Source: Euptelea pleiosperma (lineage: Eukaryota; Streptophyta; Magnoliopsida; Ranunculales; Eupteleaceae). From it: 64,000 nt of DNA. Shown piece by piece: positions 9,613 through 19,745 of the stretch. Both the position numbers and the translations under genes were made by a program. Position 1 is the stretch's first letter, and every line of letters starts with the position of its first letter. Below the pieces are notes generated by a model that was not told the DNA's origin, did not search any database, and was given only the letters and a program-made list of their open reading frames with translations. The stretch lies in contig CM068552.1 of assembly GCA_035048495.1 (NCBI GenBank), positions 25,918,154-25,982,153 on the forward strand, given 5' to 3'.

Positions 9613-10569
9613 TAAGGTGCACGTGCATCGCAGGTGGCAGTCCCCAGTGAAAGGTAGAGAAAGGTACATTAAAGGTATTAAATTTTGATTGGGGATTTAC
9701 TTCAACCAGTTGGGAAATGGAAATATTTTTTGGAAACCAGTGTGGAAATATTACAATTTTCGCAGAAATGAGGGTAACATTGAGAAATGTTTTGGGAAAA
9801 TATTTCAAATTATACAACATATAGAGTATTAAAATGAATGACCATAGCATTCGCGTTCTGTAATATTGAGATAGGTATGGCTGCTAAAACACTTCTAATT
9901 GCAAATAAAAATAATTATAGCTCTCAAATCTTCTCACATGAAGTCCAATAAAATCTTGTGGTTCTAGTTGATTAGAGCAAGGTTTTGGGATAATTTATTA
10001 TTCTATTTGCATCCTTGTCGGGTAAGAACCCTAATGTAACCTAGGGTTTTGAAATCAACGGTAAATTGCGATCAATATGGAAATGAGCGAACGATAAGAT
10101 GAGTAGTACAAATAAACAATAAGTAATCTCAATTCTAGAGCTTAAACACAAATTGCTAGAAGAGAAAATAAGAGAAGAATAATTTTTTTCAATTTTTGAA
10201 TTCAAAAATCCAATAAACACTCCTAGCAAAACTAGTTGACATATCTTGCAAGAATTAGAAATAAAAGAAAATTTTCTAACTAAGATTTCTACTAACTAAG
10301 ACTTACTAAAAATATAAAAAAATGAACTCAAATAAATCATAACTTTACATACTCAATTAACCATTTTAAACAAATTTCAAACATCAATTTAGAATCATAG
10401 AGAACCATTAAAATTAAACTATTGTTCTGTTTCATTATCTTGATAAGTTGATGGAACGAAATGTCTCGACCAGGAAGAGATGAGACGAAAGAAAAAATTG
10501 TCTTGTTTATAATTAGGCCATTTTTTACCCTTATTGCGGTACAAATTTGTTTCGTAACATTTATATGTA
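9613..10569. other. No gene; decayed Helitron-end-like hairpin at its left edge
   Basis: GGTGCACGTGCATCGCAGGTG near 9613-9635 resembles the hairpin at 10582-10598 with changes and may be an older 3' terminus of the same family on the minus strand. The remainder is AT-rich with only chance open frames. Confidence 0.35.
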
Positions 10570-11769
10570 CTAGTAGGTGCACACGTGCGTTGCACGTGGA
10601 GAGCTAGAGTTGGACTGAGGATATGTACATTAATGAATTTTATAATTGGACCGAGAGTAAATTCACATCCATGCTTTTAGAAGTCGATGTTAGACGAGCA
10701 AAAAGTTTCGACTCACCAAAAAGAAGAACTTCTGTCCTTGATTGTTTTAATGCATTAAGGTCGAATGAAAGTACATCAACACTTAAAATCTTGAATGTCA
10801 AAGAATTGGGATTAAGGTAGTAATGATCCTCAAAGATTGAATGTGTACAATTAACCTAGTTTCCTATTCCCCTAATCAAATTAATTATTTATCAGTTGCA
10901 ATCACTTCACCAATGCAGTAGTCAATTCAATTCTGAAGATAAGTTCTCCAGGTAATTGTCTTTCTTAAGGCATTTAGCCATGCCAATTCAGTGCGATCAT
11001 TTGGTGGTGTTGATCATTTGGGTAATTCCATGGGCCAACATTGTTGAAAATGGGTTTTGACATTAAGGACTATCAATATGGTTTTTCTTTGTGGTGACAA
11101 TGGTTTGTCCTCTTTTTTATTGTAGTACCTAAAATGATAGGCCATGAGGTCTAGCAAGAAAGAATACAAACAACACGCCACTGTGTGATTAAAAGGATAG
11201 GACTCTTCATGTGTTTTACCATGTATATATACAGATCTATACAAATCAACTTCTTATTCATCTTTACGTATCATTTTTTACATCAACACACACCACGAAT
11301 TATTCCTCTCCCATACAGAGATGACGAAAGGGCAACTGAGCTTGATGATCCTTGAAGCATGCTCTAGTATGCACAATAAAGAGTAAGAAAGGCTAACCGT
11401 TTTGCATATCTTAACACGTCCATGGCTTCCTTGAGATTGTCCTAAGTTTTCTACTAAAGCCATTTGTTTCCAAGTTTTTTTTTTCAAGAGAACATGTTCA
11501 TGCAAATAAAAAGTAAACATGTGGTCAATTATAGCTTATAATTCAATTACTCCTTATTGACCTTAATTCAGCAAATTCTGTCGGGACTACCCATTTTTTA
11601 TTTCTCCATGCCTTTTACTTTCTAACAGTATATTTCCTTGTTTGATGCCCACAAAGATTGATATTTTGTGTACTAAGAGCCATTTTTCGTCATAATGAAT
11701 AATCTACTTACAATTGAAAGAGCTGAGGATTATTTATGATGTCATGTAACTTAAAGTTGATTTATTCAG

Positions 11770-12024
11770 GATAGAGCTTTGATAGAGGAGCCAATGTTTG
11801 AAGAATATTGGCAGAGGGATGTGGAGGAATCAATCCGGCAAGGGAACCCAAAACCATTTGTGGAGGAAGCAGTGTTACAGGTGTCCAATTGGGGTTTCAA
11901 CCTAGTGGACCTTCAGGTGTAGAAGAAGCTCCAGAGTAAAGGCTTCCTTCATTGGCTCAAGTCCATGTATAGTCAAACCAAATGGGAGTTGGTAGGCTTT
12001 CTTGGTCCAATACATATTTGGCAG
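11770..12024 (+). pseudogene. Isolated alpha/beta-hydrolase exon with a stop
   Basis: Exactly 85 codons lie between acceptor TTTATTCAG and donor CAG/GTCTGT. The frame reads DRALIEEPMFEEYWQRDVEE, then NPKPFVEEAVLQVSNWGF, and ends ELVGFLGPIHIWQ. From memory this matches the cap and pre-catalytic-Asp segment of a plant alpha/beta-hydrolase family; the next exon in such genes would carry the Asp and His of the triad. None is found downstream, nor any upstream exon. A TAG interrupts the frame after VDLQV, where the family has Gln (CAG). It sits inside the candidate Helitron in antisense orientation, as a captured fragment would. Confidence 0.65.
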
Positions 12025-13707
12025 GTCTGTACAAATCTTCCTTTCCATTTTGTCATTCTTTTGCCTGGTTTAAAGTCTAAACAGTGTTGGACTCATATAA
12101 GGAATTTCTTTGATAAAATGGATTTGTTTTCCTAGTAGGGTCAGAATTCATATATATTAATGCTTAATTCCTTTTTTTATTTTTATCAAAAAACAACTTA
12201 GAAATCCTTTATCTTCCTTGGGATAAAAATGCAAGTGAAGATTCTGTCCTAAGTACAGAAATATGTTTTTCTCTTTTAAGAAAAACCCTAGAACAATCGA
12301 GTACCACGAAATCCAAGGTATTTGTCAATTAGAATAAAATGTTGATCTGCCAGCGTAAGCAAGTACATATGTATTGCTCATGCAGGGTAGGATCAACCAT
12401 GATGGATCCCTTAGAAGATCTCATCCCCAAAATCAACCTTACTGGATTGTCCTAACCTCTCATCTTTTTTTCGAAGCACTCATATCTCCTGATTGTCCTA
12501 TAGAATGCAATAGATAGGACGCTTACCATCATCTGACCAGGTTGCTTTTTGCTCGGGAAATCATTTCATAGGGACTGCTGCCTTCACCTTTATACATCTG
12601 CCTAATGGGTACCGTAGGTTACCTCGTCAAACATATAGAAATTGAGACAATATTCTGTAGCTATGCTCCAGAACTCTTCTCATTAGTGATGGGGTACACC
12701 ACCACCTCAGCATATTTCCATGTGGCAAGTTTCACTCTTGTACACTCCGCCGCCAGGCAAAAAGAGACATTTTCTTTTGTATTCTTTATGTTATGAAAAT
12801 GTTTCAAAATTCAATTGCTGCAATTGGTAGGGTGAAGGCACGATGTGGACAGGGGAACTATCCCTGTGACTAATCCAGAGCATCATCTATCAGATAGACA
12901 GTATGGATACGGCTGAAGGGGAGAGAGAGAGAGAGGAGTGGGTGCCCAAACAGAACGGGAACATTTTGGTCCCACGTGGGTGCTCAGGCAAAAGACGTGG
13001 GCACCCGTAGAGTGACCCAAAAAAATATGCTTGGCCCATGCTTTAGCACGGGCAAAGAAATAAAAATTAAATATTAATAGCCATGTAAAATTAGCGAAGA
13101 AATAGTAAATAAAAATAAAAATATTAATAGCAATGTAAAATTATTATAAGCGTGAGATGTGCAAAAAGAAAAATGGTGAAACATGAGCAATGAGCAATGA
13201 AACTAATTATATTCTCTGCAACTTTGAGAGAAAAAAAATTCAAATGTTTAGCAAATCCAAGCGAAAGCAAAAAATTCCATACTTACTATTGAAATATATT
13301 ATACGAATGACTAATGTGACCAGATCAAAATTCAAAACATTGGTAATCCAACTAATTAATTAAAAAAGTAAAATTTCAAAAACTAATCAATTAAATAATA
13401 GCTCGAGGGTTGAACTTTGGTGTTTGAAGATATTTTTTAAACCTTTGATCTTATTTTTATTTTGTTTATTTTATTTTTCAAGTTATGAAATAACAAAATA
13501 AAATTATTAATTGAATAGTTAAGAACTCATTGGTATTAATTAAATTTAAAAATATTATTTTTGTACATGGTGATTGTATAGAGCTCATTTACACTTACTC
13601 TTCATGTGGTTAACACTTCAAGCAATACTTGACACAGTGCGTTATGCAAGTTAAGAATGGTCAATGAATGACATTTAAGTCTCATGATATTTTTTTTCAA
13701 ACTCTCT

Positions 13708-13980
13708 TCTAAAAAAATGTGGGTTTCACTTCTTCATGTCTTGATCCATGTCCATATTTTTGACTCTCTTTGGGTCATCATGGACCTACACACTTAAAAA
13801 TAACTTGATTAGTTATTTCTAACCATTGGATTTGAGTTTTTTCAGATGGTCAAGGAATACATAAGTGGCATATAGCCCCATGGCACTTTTTCCTACATCT
13901 CCTTTAAAAAATGTGGGCTCCACTTCTTCATGTATATTGACTGATGTCCATGTTTTTTGTGACTCCCTTTGGGTCTTCAT
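13708..13980. repeat. 75-bp direct repeat, spacing about 193 bp
   Basis: The segment starting AAAAAATGTGGGTTTCACTT near 13712 and ending CTTTGGGTCATCAT recurs near 13904 (AAAAAATGTGGGCTCCACTT ... CTTTGGGTCTTCAT). Both copies are non-coding and lie inside the candidate Helitron. Confidence 0.75.
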
Positions 13981-14085
13981 TTTTTTTGTTATAATTGCCA
14001 TTTTAAACCATGCAAACTACCATGTGTACACAATTGTCACTGGTGTTGCATTGGAATAGTAAGCACAAATTCTGTGGCCTTCCTA

Positions 14086-14439
14086 GGTTCCGGTGACCAA
14101 CTTTTTTTACGAACACTTTGGTGTACCCTCATAGAAGATGTATCAATGGCTGATTTTTTATGAGGATGATCTCCTCACCATCATATAGATAACCCTAACA
14201 AAAAATCAGCCCATTCTGAAATTTCTAACCCCGTCAAATGTGGTTTTCAAGTTACACGGTAAAATTGACGGTCCATAATTCTTCAACTTCTAAACCAGTC
14301 TATGAATATCAGAATGATTTGAATTTTTGTGAGGATGATCTCCTCACCATAGAGATCATCTTCACCAAAAATTAGCCTTTGATTCATCTTCTATGAGGGT
14401 ACACCAAAGTGTCAATAAAAAATGTTGGTCACCGGAACC
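14086..14439. mobile_element. 354-bp MITE with inverted arms
   Basis: The left arm begins GGTTCCGGTGACCAAC, and the right arm, reverse-complemented, begins the same way. Both arms continue through ACACTTTGGTGTACCCTCAT and AGAAGATG, giving about 80 bp of matched ends. GATGATCTCCTCACCAT recurs internally. No coding capacity and no clear target duplication, so the superfamily is unassigned. Confidence 0.8.
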
Positions 14440-14879
14440 CGACCCAATGGGAAATACTAATATTTTTTTTTGTCAAATGTGTAAAATAGAGTGAACATTT
14501 TCTACGTTAGTATTTGTGGCTGATGTGGCACAAAGAGAAGAGCCATCTTAGACAAAAAGTTTTTAAAAAGCCTAAAATATCCTTAATTATTTTAATTAAA
14601 TAGATTAAAGTGTGAATGGTGTTTGTGGAATAAATTAAAAAGTTAGAATCAATTTAGATAGTTAATGCCTAATTAATGTTTTGAAAAAAACTAAATAAAT
14701 AGGAGAAGAAGTGACATAGACAAAACGTGAGAGAGAAGGTTTAGTTGCTAACCTTTTGTGTAGGAGTATCTTTGGTAAAAAAAGATGGATGTGAAGGGTA
14801 GAGTTGGTAAAATAGGGAAAAAATCAGGGATAAAATATGAAGTTTTTTCCAGGATGCCGACATTCAAAAGTAGTATAGA

Positions 14880-15869
14880 TTATAAAAGATATATACCATG
14901 AAAATAAGATTCTAAACTAATTTTAATACTTTGACTTTTGGTATAAGTCATAAATTCCCTTATCTCAGTACACTTCCAGAACGAGACGTCTCGGTGAAGA
15001 CAGAACAAGACTTTTAACCATGGTTGTAACATGTATTTTGTTTTCTAGATTTGAAGTCCAAAAATAGAGCACTCTTCAATTTCTTATTTCGTAGTTCTCC
15101 TCTTATTCTTTTTTAAAGCCCTTTCTTTTGGGTTTTGTTTCTCCATGTATATACTTGCAATAGCTGAAGTTTTTTTAGCTCTATTGAACCATTCCTCATC
15201 AAGATATAATTCTTCAGAAAACATCTAGTTTGGGGATTATTTTTTGTATCGCAATTGAATCAATCTCTTTTGATTGAACAAAACTTGTCCTTGAGTTTGG
15301 TTAACTTAATTAGGCAGATTCAATGCACTGTTAAGTTTTCTTACAGTGAAAATCTTAAAAGAAACTCTAGCAAGGTGTTAATCCAAGCAGCCCCAATAGT
15401 TACAAAGGAGCCAAATAAACTCTATAGGCAAATATCATTCAATAATCAAAAGTATTCTTACAATATTTTTTAATGGCTATTTGTAAGAAAATAAAATCTT
15501 AAAAGCTAACTTAAGGACTAAGAAATTAATCTGACCCATTGATTTAAAATAACTTAAATTTAAAATGATTAAAATACTCCTAAATCCTATCATTACTATT
15601 ACACTAGATTTCTAGAACAATTTTGAAGTCCTAAAGATTAGAATTTTGATAAAAGTCGCAAGATAATTGTTGTAGATATCGCAAATAGCTTCCTAACGCA
15701 TCAAACGATTTCTCAATCGGATATCTGAGTAAAAAGTTTAACTCTTGAAAAGGTGATTGTCTCTGAACCAGACGACTTGGACCTCTTTTCCCAGTATCTA
15801 TTCGTTGCAGCTTCAATTGACACTTGATCTTTGACTTCTTGCCACTTGATTTGGAATACATATTTCTTT
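14880..15869. other. No recognisable gene
   Basis: AT-rich DNA with two short chance frames (15255-15473 and 15631-15906, the latter partly overlapping the gypsy fragment next to it). AACGAGACGTCTCGG near 14980 echoes AACGAAATGTCTCGA near 10453, so both sides of the candidate Helitron contain related sequence. Confidence 0.4.
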
Positions 15870-16205
15870 TCATTGATGGGTCATCATTGGCATGGTACTT
15901 GTACAAATCAGCTACATTAAAAATATGGTCTCCATCTCTGTTGGGAACTTAATCTAATATACATTCCTCTCGATATTCTTCAAGACCTTGAATGATCTTG
16001 CTTTCTAGTTATTGAGTTTGTTGCAGGTTCCTAACGAAAATATTTCCTTTTGCATGTAGACCATCATGAGATCCCCTTTGAATTATTTATATCATTGATG
16101 TTTTTCAACTGCCTGCTTGTACTTTGCATTGCTTTTTTTTCTAGTTTTTGTCACACTTGTTTATGTATCTTTCGTATTTTCTTCACTATTATTTATGCAT
16201 CATAA
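15870..16205 (-). pseudogene. Gypsy integrase C-terminal fragment
   Basis: Minus-strand frames read KKIRKIHKQV near 16200, then GDLMMVYMQKEIFS, then KARSFKVLKNIERNVY, and FNVADLYKYH near 15900. This is the order of motifs after the integrase core in plant Ty3/gypsy polyproteins. There are at least four stops or frame changes. Nothing else of the element is recognisable nearby. Confidence 0.75.
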
Positions 16206-17012
16206 ATAACTTTGTCACATCCCAAAATTGAGGTCCACGACTTGATCCGCGACCTAGGATTCGACCCGATATCCATGGGTCGACCCAAAAACCTGAGCTC
16301 AAGGCTTGAGGGTTTAAGAGAGCAAAAAGAGTACTCAAAACACCTCAAAGTACCAAACATGCATCAATTGACCTGTTATGAAGAATTATACTCTTAATGA
16401 TCAAGAGTCAACCTTAAGTCAAACTATGGTCAATAGGATCCATGTTACCATTAACAAGAAGAAAAGAGATAGGAAATCCAAAGTTCTTTGCAACAAAAAA
16501 TGGACTAAATCAACTTGTAAAAAGCATAGCTGATTCGTTTCAAAATGAAAGTGGGTGATTCCAAAGGCTATAAAAACTAGACTTACAATAACATAACGAA
16601 AAATACACAGGGTTTCATAATATAATTTTTTGTACATAAAATATCACACATGTAGAACAAGTTTCTGGAAAAATAGAAACTGTAAGAATCTCAATAAAAC
16701 AATTTTGGAAAATTCATTAAAATCTTTTTTGGTTGAAACCAATGGGGTTTGAAAGATATGAAATGCTCCCTAATTATCATAATTTTTGTTTGAAGAAAAA
16801 CCAAGTTTTAGTTGTTTCGACCTCCGAGCCCAAAGCTAGAGCAAAACTACTAAAATTGTTGAGATACATCTGAATATACAAAAACATTCAATAAGCGTAA
16901 AGACTCAATAGCCTGTCTGTTAAATTAAATAACCATATTCATCACAAAGATTCAATGCCAATAGCATAAGCACTGTTACGAATTCTCTGGTGGATGAAAT
17001 TCAGTCAGCATT
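16206..17012. other. No gene; LTR-like start at 16213
   Basis: TGTCACATCCCAAAATTGAG at 16213 has the form of a gypsy LTR start in plants, and GATCCGCGACCTAGGATTCG follows. No matching end or second copy was found before the LINE at 17013, so it may be an LTR cut by that LINE. Confidence 0.3.
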
Positions 17013-18681
17013 TATTTAAGGGAGATATATTAGTGACAATATCCTTGCCACTGAACTCGCTAGGGAAACAGGGAGCTCCTTGCTTGCTTCTGAAACTTGA
17101 CTTACACAGCTTTTGATTTTGTGAGATGGAATTTTACTCTCCTCATGATTTAGGAAATGGAATTTCCCGAGATTTGGAATAATTGGATCAAGGCCTGCAT
17201 TTCTTCTCCAAGCTTCTCCATCGACATCAATGGTACCCATGTTGGTTACTTTCAAAGCACAAAAGGGCTTAGCTAGGCAGAAAGATCCGCTCTTCCCGTA
17301 TATCTTCGCCATTACAATGGAGGCTTTCTCGATTCTCATGAATAGTTATCCAACTTATCCACAACTTATCCATTACAATGGGACTTCCTCTTGTTGCAGC
17401 TGGACTATCTGATCCATACTGTGATCCTATCATGGATAAGATCTTAAGTCCGAGAGCTTTTGGACTGCTACTACTACCATAGTCTGTTCTTGGGGATGGA
17501 GAAGCATCATGAAAGCCTGAAATTACGCTAACATAATTGGCAACAGTAACAACACCCTTTTGTGGAAGGATCCTTGACACTGTCATGGTTTTCTTCTCAA
17601 TCGTTATGGAGATTGAATCCGCTTCACCTCAGGTATGTCGTCGATCAATGAGAAATTCGGTCAAATTATTGCTTACAAAAAATGGAACAATCCTCCACCA
17701 GCTGTGAAGAAAAACTTGTCACCGAAGATTTTCTTGTTAGAATTGGAAAAATCTATGGGTCAAGATGTATCCTTTGCAACAACTCCAGGGAAAAATATAG
17801 AACATTGGTTTTCAAATGCAGGTTCTCTAAGTTTATTTGGAATTCCGTTCTTTCTAAATCCAGGATTAGAAGAAAAATTGGGGGTTGGTATGCAGAATTC
17901 TCTTGGATAATCCAAAAGGCTTCTATATCTAACCAATAAAAAAAGAGTGGTTCTCAAAATAGCTTTTGCAGCTGTGATCTATCATCTATGGGATGAACGA
18001 CATAGGGGATTCTTTCAAGGCTCTACTTCCATAGAGATTGGCCTCCTCAATGCAATTGTCTTAGAGACCCGGATGTGTTGCATCGACTCGAACTTGCAAT
18101 TCACAGATGAACCAGAATCTAGAGATGTGTTACCAAATTGGAAGCTTCCTATGGCGAAAGCATCTTCCTCTTCACCAATTTGGGTCTGTTGGAAGCCTCC
18201 TCCGGTTGCTAAATGGGCGCTTCATACTGATGGATCCTTGTCTGAAGCTAGAGCAGCCTATGTGGGCATAATCAGCAATAGAAAAGGAGTTGTCCTCATT
18301 GCATATGTGGCCCTTGCTCCAAAGATTCAAGTGGTTTGATTGAACTTTTCAGTATCCTTCGAGGCATTCGTATTGTTGCTCAACACCATCTCGGGGAAAT
18401 TGAAATATTTTCAGAGTCTATGTATGCTGTCAAAGTGATCAACTAGGCTATCAAATCCCCTTGGAAAGGACTCCACATTCTCAGAGAAATCCAAAGTCAT
18501 CTCCATGCTCTGAATCATTGGGATGTAAAGCATATTTTTCAAGAATCTAACAAAGCAGCTGATCACATTGTTTCTCTTTGTAATTTTTCTAATTTCACCA
18601 TTTTGTTTGCTAACTCCTGCTCTAGCATTCTGAAAACAATCATCGACAATGGTGCTTGAGGTCGTAAGTAAAAAAAAAAAC
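17013..18681 (+). mobile_element. LINE fragment: RT end, zinc region, RNase H, polyA
   Basis: Fragments in the right order on the plus strand. An RT block reads YISDNILATELARETG (about 17026-17075), followed by a thumb-region block (IKACISSPSFSIDINGTHVG across frames, 17190-17250) and DPLFPYIFAITMEAFS. A zf-RVT block follows (RCILCNN, FKCRFSKFIWNSVL, 17760-17860). An RNase H block (WALHTDGSLSEARAAYVGII, 18210 on) continues in another frame as ELFSILRGIRIVAQHHLGEI and SNKAADHIVSLCNF. A polyA tract ends it at about 18670-18681. Frameshifts and a missing RT catalytic part show it is dead. Confidence 0.8.
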
Positions 18682-19025
18682 TTTTTTTCTTAAGATGCTT
18701 TAACGGAGAGAGGAGAGGGATGAGAGATGAAAAAAAGGGTAAAACAGTATTTTCAAGAGAACTTACCAGCCACGTGGACGTCCGATATTATAAAATCTGA
18801 TAGACATTTAGATGTAATAAAAGAAGATACCATGGAGAGGGGTCTATATTTTATATTGTCCATGTATTTCGAACTAGGAAAAAAAAAAAAACAGAAGGCT
18901 CAAGATCATAATCAGATCTTACCATAGCTCCCAATGCAATTTAATGTCTCTACACCGTATTCCGGAAATAAAAGGTTTTCTATGAATAATGAATAAATAT
19001 ATATAACAACAATTAGTTAATTAAA
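18682..19025. other. No gene; downstream of FCLY
   Basis: A 66-codon frame (18727-18927) shows no family motif. The region lies beyond the FCLY polyA candidate and next to the LINE tail. Confidence 0.4.
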
Positions 19026-19075
19026 GTAGTGCAGTGGGCTCATAACCCACCGGTCGCAGTATCCAAACCTGGATT
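19026..19075 (+). pseudogene. Initiator tRNA-Met fragment (CAT)
   Basis: GTGGGCTCATAACCCAC (19034-19050) forms the anticodon arm with a CAT anticodon and a GGG/CCC stem as in plant initiator tRNA-Met. It is followed by CGGTCGCAGTATCCAAACCTGG, a degenerate variable and T-arm. The acceptor 5' half and D-arm are not recognisable and several positions differ, so it is a relic and not a working tRNA. This tRNA primes copia and many gypsy elements, which may explain its origin. Confidence 0.5.
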
Positions 19076-19427
19076 TCATAAGTTTTTCTTGTATAAGGGT
19101 GTTCGTCATAAATTCAAGTACTCTAGACATCAAAAGGATTATATTTCAGTACTAATCCATTGTTTGTTAGTGTGTTCATAGGTACTGGTATAAAGTATTT
19201 TTAACCATTATCCCTGTTATTATAGTAGCCTACATCTATAAATAGAAAACAATTGAACAAGAGAACTGAATTTTGCAATAAACATCATGGTGTATTATCT
19301 AAGTTTGTCTAGAGACTGAAATTTGGCTTCTTTTACATTGTTCCTCAAGTCATATTCATGGTTTTGAGATGTACAACAAAATTACAAATTTACATGCTCT
19401 GAGTTATCTGTTCAAGAGGGTATAAAT

Positions 19428-19433
19428 TTTATT
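19428..19433 (-). promoter_or_regulatory. FCLY polyA-signal candidate
   Basis: AATAAA on the minus strand, 48 nt past the FCLY stop codon. Confidence 0.45.
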
Positions 19434-19480
19434 CAAACCTGCTAATCTCCAAATATCCCCACATCTCACACATAGTTCAC

Positions 19481-19745
19481 TCACAGATCCAAGTGTAGAC
19501 CCTCTCCATCAGAAGCAGAGCTCAAATTTGACAAATCTGAAAACGCCTGACCAGAATAACTCGACAAGATGAGTCGAGCAACATTCTCAGCTGCAACAGC
19601 GCTTGTCTCTATGGTGCTGGCTGCATTTTCAAAGGCGTTCACATAGTACAAATGCAACCCATCCAACAAAAATGGTGCGAACACCTCTGGAGCCTCGTAA
19701 TGAGGGTATGCACCCCAATTTAACCGGATTGTCTCCTTCCTCGCA
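19481..19745 (-). CDS. FCLY: FCLY exon 5
   Basis: 265 nt: [20 protein letters not shown], then [20 protein letters not shown], then the FAD-site helix, ending GEGLHLDL and TGA. Acceptor AATTGGCAG. Confidence 0.92.

Larger units (their letters stand above)
10570..14879 (-). mobile_element. Candidate non-autonomous Helitron, 4.3 kb
   Basis: Read on the minus strand, the element would start TCTATACTACTTTTGAATG at 14879, preceded by A. It would end with a 7-bp-stem hairpin (CACGTGC, GTT loop, GCACGTG at 10582-10598), 8 nt and CTAG at 10573-10570, followed by T. The 5' TC, the hairpin shortly before CTRR, and insertion between A and T are the defining marks of Helitrons, which transpose by rolling-circle replication and have no target duplication. 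No RepHel coding sequence is visible, so it would be non-autonomous. It encloses a hydrolase exon, direct repeats and a MITE. The ends are short motifs, so a chance pairing of unrelated termini is possible. Confidence 0.4.

Noticed and set aside
10599..10607. Plus-strand Helitron end (hairpin then GAGAGCTAG)
   Set aside because: The base after CTAG is A, not the T expected at Helitron insertion sites, while the minus-strand reading fits both ends.
12605..12796. Next exon of the alpha/beta-hydrolase
   Set aside because: The frame lacks the catalytic Asp/His region expected after HIWQ and has no acceptor in the right phase.
19026..19075. Functional tRNA-Met gene
   Set aside because: The 5' acceptor half and D-arm are absent and the T-arm is mutated.
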